Source of the DNA: Campanula takesimana
Lineage: Eukaryota > Streptophyta > Magnoliopsida > Asterales > Campanulaceae
DNA length: 64,000 bases
Direction: 5' to 3'
NCBI GenBank assembly: GCA_026119855.1
Contig: JAOWBW010002207.1
Location: 62,001 to 126,000, forward strand
This document shows, in pieces, positions 32,574-44,935 of this stretch. Within the stretch, counting starts at the first letter, position 1; every line of letters starts with the position of its first letter. A program made the translations under genes and the position numbers. The notes beneath the pieces are model-generated. The model worked only from the letters and a program-made list of their open reading frames with translations, was not told where the DNA came from and searched no databases.

Positions 32574-34068
32574 CCGTTCATGTTGATTAATTCAATATTT
32601 GGATCATGTTGTGTGTATATAAATTGTTTATGTGCCAAGCATGATATGAATATTGGATTATATGATGTTTATGTGTTTTGTGATTTTATGTGGTTTATTG
32701 TTTTGCAACTTTAATCGCACGATTCAATCGCAATAAAAATTATGGTGGATTCTGAATTATTTCGATTATTGATTTTGATTGGATCAAAGTTTTAATAATC
32801 GGGGAAAAATAATTTTTGAGACAAAATTTTCGAACTTTAAAATTCTATACTATTCTGGCCATTCAACCGGGCGCCTGGTCCTTTGCAGGCGGGCGCTCGG
32901 TGGTCAAGATTTGTTCTGATTTTGGTTAAAATCTGAATATGGAATTTTCGATAAATTCGACAAAACCAGTAACAGAACCAGTCCAGACTTGTTGATCTGG
33001 AATGGGTTTTGGGTAGTTGGTTTGTGTGTGGATTTTGGGGTTTGATTTTCCTATTTGTTTTAGTCTTGTGATTCCTAGATTGGTTCAAGTTTTGGATGGC
33101 TAATCTGCGTTCATCGAGATTGTGTTTCCCAAAATTGATCGCAATCAAAGTTTCAAAGATAAAACGAAGTTAGAATTATGAAGAGTTCATAATTTCTAAA
33201 ATTGAGAAACAAAGTTCTTGATTCAATGATTGGAGATCCATGTGGAATTGTGAATGCAATTGGCCTACGTTCATCGAGACCATCTGTTGCTTAGTTTCGG
33301 CCACATGGACTACTTTCTTGGTTTCTTGAATTAGTGCGGGATTGTGGTTGCCTAATGGCTTAGTTCGACCGCACTTCTTGTTGTCTTGATTTGGAGATAA
33401 TAACCGAAGTTGAAATAGTCTCATCCTCATAATTATAGAGAAACTAATGACACATAAATACCATGCTTAAATTAATGGAGATTAATTTAGTAGCTAAACT
33501 TGATGTGTAACATGTTTATATTATGTGCTCATAAATGTGTTATATGCTATATGTGATGAACCTTCAAAGAAAGTTTTAAGTCCTTTTGCCATGCCATGAT
33601 TAAAACACTTGTTTATACATGAGTAGTTTTATGTGGGCTCGCCAAAGCGAGGTGCATTGATTTTATTCATGTTTGAGCAAGATGAGTGAATAAGAGTTTC
33701 CTATGCGTTTAAAATGGTTAGACTTAATTAAGCGTCAAAACAGTTTTGGGCTTAAGGCAAAGATGAGATTTAACATGCTTTTTGAAATTGGATTTCTTAA
33801 AGGATCTCATGAAAAGAACTGAGAGTCATATGAGATATGATTGACAAGAGTTGTATACCTAATTGATTTAATTTTGAGCGGTGCGCCAAAGCGTACTCAA
33901 AATTAGATTAAAGCGGGATCTCAACTCATTTAAATTATACTATACATTGGATGTATAAAGAAGGTTGTATAATTTAGTGGGAGTATTTTGTTTTAAAATA
34001 CATTAATTATCTCTTTAATGAAAACCGGTACTTATTAAATTTTGGAAATTTTTGCATATTTGTAGATA
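32574..34068 (+). other. Long 5' leader of element F
   Basis: About 1.5 kb without a supported ORF. A further pair of CG-rich motifs (GGGCGCCTGG and GGCGGGCGCTCGG) sits at about 32868-32902. A TGCGTTCATCGAGATTG / TACGTTCATCGAGACC pair recurs at 33107 and 33265. Confidence 0.55.
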
Positions 34069-34937
34069 ATGACTAATAACACTCAATCAATGTCGTTGCG
34101 ATCGATCCTTGAGAAGGATAAGCTCGAAGAGAATGGTACCAACTTTATGGATTGGATCCGTAGCATAAGAATCGTTCTTAGGCAAGAAGATAAGTTGTAC
34201 ATTCTCGATGGGCCTCTCCCCGCTGAACCACCGCCTACTGCCCCTAGGGTAGAAAGAGACAATTACAAGAAACATCGTAATGATTCTAGAGATGTAAGTT
34301 GTCTCATGCTTGCTGCTATGTGTTCAAAACTCCAACAAAGTTTGGAACATTTGGAAGCCTATGAGATAGGCGTGGAGTTGAGAACCATGTTTCAAGAGCA
34401 AGCTAGGCAAGAGAGGTACAAGACCATTGTTGCATTCACCACTAGTAAAATAAATGAAGGGCAACAAGTGAGTCCTCACTTTCTTAAAATGAAAGGTTAT
34501 GTAGAGCACCTTGAGAAACTTGGCTATCCAATCCATTGGAGCTAGCCACGGATCTCATTCTTAATTAATTGCCTAAAAGTTATAATCATTTTGTGATGAA
34601 TTATAACATGCATGGAATGGATAAGAATCTCTCTGAGTTGCATGGGATGCTCAAAACTGCAGAGATGAAAATTGTGGAGAAAGGTTCTCCCGTGCTCTTG
34701 GTTCATGATGGGAAGAAGGCTAGTGCCAAAGGAAAGGGTAAGGCAAAAGTTGTCAAACCCAAGATAAGCAAGGCAAAGGTTGCCAAGGCTTCTGAGGCAA
34801 AACCCGATACACAAAAGGATGCAATTTGTTTCCATTGTCAAGAAATTGGTCATTGGAAACGTAATTGCAAGGCTTTCTTGGAAAGCAAAAGAAGAAGAAG
34901 GGCAGCAAGGCTGCGTCGACTTCAGGTATCTATATGA
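34069..34937 (+). pseudogene. Gag of element F, frameshifted
   Basis: 34069-34545 gives the copia gag core (LEENGTNFMDWIRSIRIVLR, ACMCSKLQ-like helix, MFQEQARQERYKTIVAF, LKMKGYVEHLEKLGYPI). A frameshift near 34530 and a TAA at 34566-34568 precede the rest (KSYNHFVMNYNMHGMDKN, a Lys-rich linker and the knuckle CFHCQEIGHWKRNC). A second frame change near 34880 leads into the pol frame. The N-terminal Met at 34069 lies at a sensible distance from the PBS leader. Confidence 0.8.
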
Positions 34938-37900
34938 TAGATATTCTCCTTTCTACCACTGATTCTTGGGTATTGGATACCGGATGTGGTTCTCACATTT
35001 GTCTAAATGTGCAGGGACTAAAGAATAGGAGACTGCTTAAAGAAGGTGAAGTAGATCTACGTGTGGGGAATGGAGCAAGAGTTGCTGCATTAGCCGTAGG
35101 GACTTATGAAGTCACTTTACCTTCCGGATTAATTCTTGTTTTGAACAATTGTTATTATGTTCCGGATTTAAGCAGAAATATTATTTCAATTTCTTGTTTG
35201 GATAATGAAGGTTTTAAGTTTCTTATTGAGAATAAGAAATTTTCTATTTATTTAAATGATGTGCTTTATGGTATTGCTAATTCATTTAATGGCCTTTATA
35301 TCTTGGATGTCAAGAATGAAAATAATGTCTATCATGTAAATAAGAAATCTAAACCTAATGATGTAAATCATACTTATTTGTGGCATTGCCGTCTTGGTCA
35401 TATTAATGAGAAGCGTATCTCAAAACTCCATGGGGACGGACTTTTGGGTTCATGTGACTTAGAGTCATATGATACTTGTGAGTCATGTCTTCTTGGAAAA
35501 ATGACTAAGACACCTTTTACCAAGTTGGGTGAAAGGGCAAGCGACTTATTGGGGTTGATACATTCCGATGTATGCGGACCATTAAGTAGCAATGCTAGGG
35601 GAGGATTTCAATACTTCATAACCTTCACTGATGATTATAGTAGATTTTGGTATGTTTACCTAATGAAACATAAAAGTGAAGCATTTGAGATATTTAGAAT
35701 ATTTCAAAATGAAGTAGAAAAACAACTTGGCAAAAGTATTAAGACACTTCGATCAGATCGTGGTGGTGAATACTTGAGTCAAGAATTTGATGATCATCTA
35801 AAGAATTGTGGAGTAGTATCACAATTGACTCCACCCGGAACACCACAATGGAATGGTGTGTCCGAGAGGAGGAATCGGACTTTGTTAGACATGGTCCGAT
35901 CAATGATGAGTCAAGTTGATCTTCCAATATCCTTTTGGGGTTACGCCCTAGAAACCGCTGCTTTCACACTAAATCGTGTTCCAACTAAATCGGTTCAAAA
36001 GACTCCATATGAGATGTGGAGCGGAAAGAAGCCTTGTCTATCTTTCATGAAGATTTGGGGTTGTGAAGTTTTTGTCAAAAGACTTATCTCAGACAAACTT
36101 GCACACAAATCTGATAAATGTATTTTCGTGGGATATCCTAAGGAAACTAAAGGATATTACTTTTACAACCGAGAGGACAACAAAGTGTTTGTTGCCCGAA
36201 CTGGTGTCTTTCTAGAGAAAGAGTTTCTCTCCAAAGAAATCAGTGGGAGTAAAATAAATCTTGAAGAAATTTGAGACCCAGAAAATAACATTGAACCAAT
36301 AGTGGAACAAGAACAAGAACCACAAGGAGTTGTGGAACCTGTTCAAAATACACAAGCATCTCGCAGATCTAGTAGGTTACGATCCGAGCCCGAGAGATAT
36401 GGATTTCTCGTAACGGATAGTAATGAGGTAGAAATCATTGAGAATGATGAACCGTCAACCTACCAAGAGGCGATGTCTTCTCCTGATTCGGACAAGTGGC
36501 TTGGAGCCATGGAATCCAAATTGCAATCCATGCAAGACAATCAAGTTTGGAATTTGATTGATGCGCCCGAAGGTGTGAAAACCATAGGATGCAAATGGGT
36601 CTTCAAGAAGAAGACTGACATGGATGGGAAGGTGCATACTTACAAAGCTAGGCTTGTAGCGAAGGGTTATAGGCAAGTTCATGGTATTGACTATGATGAG
36701 ACCTTTTCACCCGTAGCAATGATCAAGTCTATAAGAATTTTGCTTGCCATTGCCGCATATCATGACTGTGAAATATGGCAGATGGACGTCAAAACCGCTT
36801 TCCTGAATGGAAAACTCCAAGAGGATGTGTATATGACACAACCAGAAGGTTTTGAACAAGATTCTAAGGTATGCAAATTGCAAAGATCCATCTATGGATT
36901 GAAGCAAGCTTCAAGGAGTTGGAATCTCCGTTTTGATGAATCGGTCAAAGAGTTTGGTTTAATCAAGAACGAAGATGAGCCTTGTGTATACAAGAAGATT
37001 AGTGGGAGCATAGTGCTATTCCTTATTTTATACGTGGATGACATATTGCTCATTGGAAACGACATTCCTACACTTCAGTCTGTGAAGACTTGGTTAGGAA
37101 AGTGCTTCGCAATGAAAGATATGGGTGAAGCCGCATATATTCTTGGCATTAAGATCTATAGAGATAGATCAAGGAGGCTACTTGGTTTAAGCCAAAGTAC
37201 ATACATTGACAAGGTCATTAGAAGATTCCGTATGGAAAATTCTAAGAGAGGCACCTTGCCCGTGTTACATGGAGTTTCTCTAAGCAAGACTCAATGTCCT
37301 AAGACAAAAGATGAGCGTGAGAAAATGAATGATGTTCCATATGCTTCGGCAATTGGGTCCATCATGTATGCCATGATTTGTACTAGGCCGGATGTGTCTT
37401 ATGCTTTGAGCATGACAAGTAGATACCAATCCGACCCTGGCGAAAATCACTGGATAGCTGTAAAAGCGATTCTTAAGTACTTGAGAAGGACTAAAGACTC
37501 GTTTTTGGTCTATGGAGGAATGGAAGATGATCTCGTTGTAAATGCTTACACGGATGCAAGCTTCCAAACTGACAAAGATGATAGCCGATCGCAATCGGGT
37601 TTTGTGTTTATGTTAAATGGTGGAGCTGTAAGCTGGAAGAGTTCCAAGCAAAGTACAACCGCTGATTCTACAACAGAAGCTGAGTATATTGCTGCATCGG
37701 ATGCTGCAAAGGAAGCTGTTTGGATTAAGAAGTTCATAACTGAACTTGAAGTGGTTCCTAGTATTGCTAATCCAATAGACCTTTATTGTGATAATAATGG
37801 TGCTATTGCTCAAGCAAAGGAACCAAGAGCACATCAGAAATCCAAACACATACTTAGGCGTTTTCATATCATTCGAGAGATCGTTGATAGGGGAGACGTA

Positions 37901-38023
37901 AATATATGCAGAGTACCTACTGATGACAATGTTGCGGACCCGCTAACAAAGGGACTTCCACAAGCTAAACATGATGGTCATGTTAGGTCCATGGGTATTA
38001 GATACATGGGAGATTGGGCCTAG
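34865..38023 (+). pseudogene. Pol of element F: protease, integrase, RT, RNase H, one in-frame stop
   Basis: Protease WVLDTGCGSHIC; gag-pre-integrase LWHCRLGHINEKRISKL with CESCLLGKM; integrase core HSDVCGPL, FTDDYSRFWYVYLM, LRSDRGGEYLS, WNGVSERRNRTLL (the D,D,E residues are present); RT YKARLVAKGY, MDVKTAFLNGKL, IYGLKQASRSWN and the catalytic YVDDILLIG; RNase H AYTDASFQTDK, TTEAEYIAASDA, YCDNNGAIA. One stop interrupts the frame at 36272-36274 (TGA, plausibly from CGA) between integrase and RT. Otherwise the frame is open to the TAG at 38021-38023. The domain order is diagnostic of Ty1/copia. Confidence 0.92.
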
Positions 38024-38025
38024 GG

Positions 38026-38037
38026 CAAGTGGGAGAT
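38026..38037 (+). promoter_or_regulatory. Polypurine tract of element F
   Basis: AAGTGGGAGAT directly before the 3' LTR start. Confidence 0.8.
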
Positions 38038-39557
38038 TGTTGGTAGTGGTGCCCTAGGCACGTTTAATAAACGTTGTAATTGTTATCATTTATTTTATAT
38101 CAATAAAGAGATGTTTTGATTATTATTGTTGTTCATGTTTACTTATAATAATCCCCGTCCCTAGTACTTATTAAGCACTAGTATAAAGGCTAAATGATCA
38201 TGGGATGATCATGTTAGATTTATGGGTACTTGTTTGGAACAAGGTACTGGACATGACCCGCTGTATGAGATTTATGTCATGGTCTATGTCATACATATAT
38301 CTCATATTAGTTATGTCATTTGAATCCTTAGACATGAAGTTATTATAGTCTTCCACTTGATGAACATTGTGTTTGACATATTCAAACGCTACCTTAACAC
38401 GGTAGTTATAAAGGGTATGATTGGCATAATCAGATTCACGTAGGGAAGAATAATAAGCTAAATGGATTTGTCCCTCTTCGGAGAGATGTCAAGCTTGGGC
38501 CCCTCGAAGGAATGATGTTGATGAAATGTTCGGCCGGACTCAAATGGATTGATTGGATCAATAGCATTTGAATTATCAACATATTCGGAATCGAGAAAGT
38601 ATTGAACAAAAACAAGTTGACTGTTTGACCATGACTTGTGTTCAATGACATCGTGGACAAAGGGATTATGACATATTCTAAAGGAATGCGAACTTGTATC
38701 TAGTTATACTATTTGGGTAGGTATGACGGTTTGCTAGAACCTAATCATATCTTATGGGATCATGTTTGAGCCCATTGACAACTTAGTATAATCCTAGAGG
38801 GTCACACACAATAGAACGAATCTTAAATAAGAGGACTATATTGGTATTTAGGGTTGGAGGACCTCCAAGGAATTTCTGGAAAGTTCTGGGCCTCCTGGTC
38901 AACCAAGCGGACGCTTGGGTTGCACCAGGCGGGCGCCTGAACAAGCCGGAAAAGGAATTGGGCTTTCTGCCCAAACAAGCGGGCGCCTGGGTAGGACCAG
39001 GCGGGCGCCCGGTATGCCGGTTTGAAATTTCCTAATTCGATTAGGAATGTTTTTTGACACAAGTTACCTATTTGGAATAGGTCTTAAATGTGTATAAAAA
39101 CACCAATTCGGCCAGACCATATTAACTAGTGCTTTTGTGAGTCTCAAAGAGTTTGAGAGAGATTTTATTTTGTTCTAAGATATCATTGATTGAGGAACAA
39201 AATAATTCACAAAATAAATTCCATATAGTTCTTTATTAAATTGTGAAAGCGTGTTTTACAATTATTAGTCTAGCAACCAAGATCAAAGAAGCTCCTTTGA
39301 TATTCGTTCGAAGTGTGGATACCGCTAGAGGGTGAAAATCATCATCTTCAAAGTTCGTGTTCAAGCTTTGTGATCGTGATCAAGTCTTCAAGTTTCTCCA
39401 CCAAAGATCAAGAGAAAATTCATAGCCATCAAGGGTTAGTTATTCTCTATTCATCTTGTTGTATTTGATTTAATCATATGAACGGATCCATGGCTTTGGG
39501 TTTTCTTAAAATTTTAATTGCTATATTCCGCTGCGCATGTTACTTGGAAACCCAACA
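38038..39557 (+). repeat. 3' LTR of element F
   Basis: It matches the 5' LTR with scattered substitutions. The first CG-rich motif has decayed (GCGGACGC). It is followed by the TSD GTGGC. Confidence 0.93.
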
Positions 39558-40280
39558 GTGGCACGGGGGAGCTTTGTTGTAGTATCTCTGATTAGGGCCA
39601 AATGTTTGGATCCGGGACGGTGCAGTATTGGTAGAAACATGATTCACATTCGGTGCGGGAGATTCAACAGATGTTCGGTAATTGTAGGATCCAGGAGAAG
39701 GATATGGCTTTAGCATTCCAGTTCGAATATCCTCATCAATGCGAGAATCCACATCTAGGAGGGAAGCGAAATCAGAGGAAGGAAGGTACTTTATCTTTTC
39801 AGCATAAACCGGTTGGAGGTGCTTGAGGAAAATGCGAGTCTGCTCAGGGATGTCGGGCCTTTCCAAAATCTGAACGACATTGTTTTGTGAACTGCTTGGT
39901 GACCATATTTCTGTGGGTTTCACTAGAGTTTCATTTATCTTGAGCGGAGCAGTAGAGCTCAAATTTTTTGTTGTCGCCATTCCCCTAGCTCCCACACAAA
40001 TGTCATTACGAATCACAAATCCCATATCTCGGGTAGAGTGAAAGTTCGGGTTGGGGTTGACTTTCTGGGATTGGAGTGCTTGGAGATCTTTGAGCTCCAA
40101 TTTCTTCAAAAGGGTAGCCACAAGGTTCAACGTTTCTTCCTGATGCCCCTGAAATAGGCTAATCATACGATCGGTATGATCATTCAAGCGCCTCTCCAAC
40201 CACTGTTCCATTGCATACCCTAGCTCGAAGTCCGGAAAACCCTTAGTCGAGTTTGATGATGTCTGTCCTTTGTTGGCCAT
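39558..40280 (-). CDS. Gag of element E, N-terminal part (split by element F)
   Basis: The probable start is the Met at 40280 (MANKGQTSSN); an upstream in-frame Met at 40316 is possible. It contains a coiled-coil-prone segment (LERRLNDHTDRMISLFQGHQ) and a block FLKHLQPVYAEKIKYLPSSD that resembles the C-terminal end of Ogre-type gag cores. The WYxxL-type centre of the core is not evident, so this gag looks shortened compared with element A. It ends where F is inserted; the frame resumes at 31033. Confidence 0.7.
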
Positions 40281-41304
40281 GATTGATGATGAAGACCAGA
40301 GTAGAGCTTTGATCAAAGTGGTGCTTGAAATGGACCTCGAATGTCGCGCTAGAGAACAAGAAGAGATTCTCCCTCTACAAGATGGATGAAAAAGGAAACC
40401 TATTTTAGATTTCCGGGGAATGAAGCTTTATGTACAAAAGAAGCTAAAATTTTTATTTTTATTTATTTATTTTATTTTATTTTTCAAAATTTGAAGCGCA
40501 AGCAACGCACAAACCTATAAATGCCGGACAAGCACCTTGCTTTGTTTTGACACATCTTCGCATGAAATATTGGAATAGTGGATGCTGTCTCCAAAGTATA
40601 GGACCAACGTTTTTCACCTGTACTATTGGCCGTCCGAGCCCCTAGCGAAGGGCCTATACTCTTTCGGGGATCCACCATTCGGTTACGGTCTATGTGAGGG
40701 TCTTGACAATTTAAAGTCAATCCGAGCATTTCAATGAATTTCCACAATGTAGGTTGTTTATGACCTCTTTGGGAAATGCATAGGATTGAGGTGAAATTGC
40801 TAGACAAAAACCGGCATGAAGTCTGGGACGTGTCATTTTTTGAAAAAATTGGACATCGCGGCTTAGTAACGGGGAAGATTGGTCTCTTACACCCATTGCA
40901 GCGACTAATAGGCGCTCTTTGGGGTGAGACAGTATACCGCGGACCCTATCGGGAAGTCCAGTGAGCTCCCTTATACCCCCGGTCTACCTTCTCGGGTTTG
41001 GACGATTCTACGAGACGTTATTTTCAAAACGTGTATGTGTGTGAGGTATCTATGAATTTTAAAAAGATTTTTGAAAGCAAGAAAAAAAATCCTTTTTTAT
41101 TCCTTTTTTATTTTATCCATTTTTTTTTTATTTTTTTTTTTTAAGGGAATCACCCACCACGCATGCATATATATACAAATAAGAGGGTGAAGGAAAAAGA
41201 ATGTCCCTACAAAACAAAGGTTAGGGCATAAATATATACAACCCAAACAAAGGCACATAAAGCATGGCATACACAAGGATTAGAGTCTAGCCCACTTAAG
41301 ATAA
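40281..41304 (-). other. 5' leader of element E
   Basis: About 1 kb between PBS and gag, no supported ORF. It includes T/A homopolymer-rich stretches at 40450-40490 and 41090-41145. Confidence 0.5.
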
Positions 41305-41322
41305 TCCCCAGCGGAGTCGCCA
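41305..41322 (-). promoter_or_regulatory. PBS of element E, tRNA-Arg type
   Basis: Minus strand TGGCGACTCCGCTGGGGA, one base from the LTR edge. It complements a tRNA ending CAGCGGAGUCGCCA, the plant tRNA-Arg acceptor as I recall it. Confidence 0.82.
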
Positions 41323-41323
41323 C

Positions 41324-43716
41324 TGTGAGAGCCCGCGCTCGAAAGTCGAACCGCGAAATGATCGTCCCGCGAGGGCGATTCGGGTCCGTTTCGTGCTAAT
41401 GCGCTTTTGGAAATGCGCTTGGTTCTCATACAATGGTTTCCTCTCGATGGAATCAAAACAGTCAAGAGTCGCCACCTCATTTTATTTTAGGAAAAACGAA
41501 GATAAAACCTTTTTTAGAGAAAGTGGGTTCAGGGGCTAAGTTACGAGAAGAGAAGGGGTTAGGCACTCTCCTCGCCCGTGATGGTCTCTAGCATGCATGC
41601 CACTTAGATTCATTTTATGCTTTTTTAACTTGCTTTTATGCCCTAACAAAAATGGTGATTTATATACGTGGGAGTCTTCCTATTCTAGGAAGGTTTGTTT
41701 TAATTCACAAATGAGAGTCGGCTTGGGTGGACTCACACTTGGTTTTGAAAATGGTTTTAACATTTATTTACATCAAATCAAACATATAAAGGGGTGGGGG
41801 ATTAATATTTACATTGGTGAACAAAAAGGGAAACAAATCCCCTAACAAATAAATATCCAAAAATCCGTCCCCAAGTATTTTTAGGGACTGCTATCCATCT
41901 TTCTTTCTTGTACCTATTCTTAAACTCACTCAATCCAGAAAGTGAAGATTAAGAAACTTTTCTAACACATCAAGAATTAACCATGAATTTTCCTCTGATT
42001 TTAGGAGCATGTTATGGTGTTCAAATAAGGCATGCAAGATCATACTTTCAACAGTCAGATCTGACAGATATTCATACACTCATAAAAGATCCACTTTTTG
42101 CATTATGAAAACGGGGGAATCATGGGAAACACTAAACATGAAAGTTATTCCTGACATATCAAAGTTTAGATCTGGAAAGTTTCAAAGCCATCAAGAAAGT
42201 TTAAGTCACATAAAGCATCTCTGACCTTTTCATGTCAGAGATGAACAAACACAAATCTGCAGATCTAGAGCGTAAACAATAAATGGAAAGAACAGATTTT
42301 ACTCATGTAAAAATATAATATTTACATTAACCTTTTCCTATGTTTGTCTAGAACAAAATCTATTTTGTGGTCTAAGACCAAAAGTCACGTTTTCAATGCA
42401 TAAATAAAGCAACAAGGAAGAAAGGTACACCTTGGACAGTCTACTGGAAATCCACACATGGCATGAAAACACTTATCAAAACTCACTCAAATGAAAAGAT
42501 ATGAACATGAAACTTTGGATATACATAGATCTACATATGAAGAACACAAAACAACAGCCATTTGAGCATTTAATCATGGTATATCATCATTTAGAAAGAA
42601 GAACAACAAGAATGTCAACATTTGTATCTTGGAACATCAAATGGGGGTCTAGCCTAACAAAGTGGCTAGACCCCAAAATAAACTACATAATCATCTACAT
42701 TTTACATTCAAAGATATTACAAGATGAAGAGATTACCTAGGTTGTGCTTCCTTTGCTTCCAAAGGAAGACTTTTTTGTTGTTTTTCTTAAGGTGTTTGCC
42801 TTAGATTGAGAGAGTGTTTGAGTGGGTTGTTTGCTTTGCTTTGTGTAGTGTTTAGGGTGGGATTATGGTGGTGTTGGGGTGGTTTATGGACTGAGATTTG
42901 AGAGTGATGAGAGTGCTTCTTGAAAGTGTTAGAGAGAACAAGAGTGAATGGGAGTGTTGTATGAAGTGTGTGTTGAGTGTATTGTGGTATTTTTTGCCCC
43001 TCTCTTTCTTGAATCAACCAAGGGAGTATATGGAGGAGGGAGGTGATATTTTTGGACCAAAATGCCCCTAGAATAGGGGTAGTATGGGGGGTGGTATGGC
43101 TTGTCCGAAATTCATGCCAAGGGGTGGAAAAAAGGGGCCAAAAGTGATGGTGTTGCTTTGAAAAACTTGACATTTGCTTTGAATGCCACATGTCATTTGT
43201 TGATTGGCCAACCCAATTCTACCTTGTCCATTATTGACAACCCACTTGAAGGAAAATGATGGGTCTTTGGCGTGTGTTGCTGGTCACAATTGATTTTCTT
43301 CCGGTTCCGGCTTTCTGCTCCGCAACTGCTCCGTTGTTCGCGCTCCAGTGTCCCGGTTGTCCGCAGGCCCAACATGAAAGTTGCTTGAAATAATTTTGTG
43401 GTCACGCCGGTATATCTGAAATATTTTTATAAGCAAGGAACGGCAATAATATATTTTTAAGTGCACATAATGGATAATAACGAGCAGTTCTAGGGGTGCG
43501 GGCCCCGTTTCGGGCCCTGCACCTCAAAAATTGAAGTACATGCCTGTTTACTCGTTTTTTCGCTCTGATCATGAATTTGAAGTCCGTTTATCCATTCAAT
43601 GCACTGATAAATTTTACGGCACTCCCGCATAGCCAAATCGAGGGCTCTAGGTCAATTTTAGGGTTTAGACCAATTAAAAGGGGTTTGATAAGGGGTGCGA
43701 GATCGGGGTATCTACA
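41324..43716 (-). repeat. 5' LTR of element E
   Basis: It is closely similar to 22399-24803, with scattered substitutions and an ~11-bp deletion near 42860 relative to its partner. The internal PBS-like 11-mer is at 41465-41475 and the GC-rich inverted repeat at 43495-43523. It is followed by the TSD CTCCC. Confidence 0.9.
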
Positions 43717-43721
43717 CTCCC

Positions 43722-44935
43722 ACTCGGGATGGATGAAACAATTTTCTCAGCAAAATAAAAGATTTTGACTTAAAGTTATGTTTACGCGTGCGGGAAGAAT
43801 ACCTTGGAGTAAGGTTGCCTAAAGACAACCTCACTTTTTTAAAAGGAGTCGGGGGGCTTCATGGGAATAAGGGATGCATCCCGTTAGAAATAAGGTTTTT
43901 GATAGAATTTTCAAAACAAAAATTCATTAAGTAAGGGACATTAAGAAACTTGTGAAAAAATATCTCTCGCAACGTCAATCTTGTGAAAAAATATGACGTT
44001 CTGGCGGCATGAAATTTTGTGTGGCATTCTTGGACAAAGGGGAGTCTTAACTTGACTTGATATTATGTATATGCTTGTTTGTTACACTCGTGAGATATGT
44101 GTTTGCATGATTATCTACATGATTGCTTAGTGTTTGGCAAAGGTCATTGTGGTCCATAATTCCCGTGATACCCAAAATTGATTAAGGGATAAACTATGTA
44201 TTCTCGCCATAGCATGTACGGCAAGAAAATGGCAGGAAACATAGCACAAACGTTTTCCGGTTAAGTTTATATATAGTGAATTTTGACTTGTTTTGTCAGG
44301 ATAATGATAAATCTAGAACATAAATTATGGATGATAAAATTATGCTTCTAGATAATATGCACGGTAATAGATTTTAAATCTCGTAAAGTGATGATGGCTT
44401 ATGAGCAAAAGTGGCTTCGTGGAAAGTAAAAATGATGGTTTTGGTAATATATCCCCATAAATGAATGCCGGCTTACATATGGTTTACGCGTGAGAAATGA
44501 AAGTGATGGTTGTGCTTATTTTTTACCGAAATGCACACACATGTATGTGATTATTTGTTTGATTACCCGTAAATGATTAAATGGTTAATTGGTTAAATGG
44601 ATAAATGGTGGATGAATGTGTGAGTAATAGAAATAATGGAAAGGATGGATGTGTTTATTTTCAATTGAAACGCCAGAATTGGCCTTATTTGTTATAGAAA
44701 TTTAGTGATAGGAATCCTGTCATGAGGAAAAAGACTTGGTTGGAAAAGATTTGGCTCTTGGAAAAAAGACTTGGTTATGTGAATGTTTATAGTATGAACT
44801 TAATCTCTTATATTTGAAAGCGATATTTGCATCTTGAAGTTATATTATGATCGAGGAAATCAACTTGGCGGAATCAAAAAATTTTATTATATGTACTATT
44901 TACTCTTTAACTCGATCATGAATAATCAAGCTAAT
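43722..44935 (+). other. Hairpin-rich 3' region of element G
   Basis: Non-coding. Inverted repeats seen: AGGTTG/CAACCT (43812-43831), the perfect palindrome GGGATGCATCCC (43871-43882), and AACGTC/GACGTT (43971-44000) overlapping a direct repeat TGTGAAAAAATAT. It resembles other Tat-type regions between pol and LTR. Confidence 0.5.

Larger units (their letters stand above)
31039..39557 (+). mobile_element. Complete Ty1/copia element F inserted in gag of E
   Basis: 8.5 kb with 1.52-kb LTRs, iMet-type PBS, gag, pol in copia order (PR-IN-RT-RH), a PPT and a perfect TSD GTGGC (31034-31038 and 39558-39562). LTRs differ by about 21 substitutions and one indel by eye (1.4 %), older than D. The lineage was not assigned with confidence. 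It is not Sirevirus-like. Confidence 0.93.
22399..43716 (-). mobile_element. Complete non-autonomous Tat-type element E (LTR-gag, no pol)
   Basis: Two ~2.4-kb LTRs (22399-24803 and 41324-43716) are flanked by a perfect TSD CTCCC (22394-22398 and 43717-43721). The PBS next to the right LTR sets minus orientation. Without the 8.5-kb copia element F, E is about 12.8 kb. Only a gag-like ORF is found; the ~5.9 kb between gag and the 3' LTR has no recognisable protease, RT, RNase H or integrase and is instead filled with repeats and hairpins. This is the pattern of gag-only, terminal-repeat elements that depend on a partner for pol. Confidence 0.82.

Noticed and set aside
33255..33310. TACGTTCATCGAG in the leader of F as a member of the CUACG hairpin family
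   Set aside because: No matching CGTAGTTC arm and no inner stem; only the first few bases are similar.
41305..41322. tRNA gene fragment
   Set aside because: Only the 18-base tRNA 3' complement is present, next to an LTR edge; no cloverleaf follows. It is a PBS.
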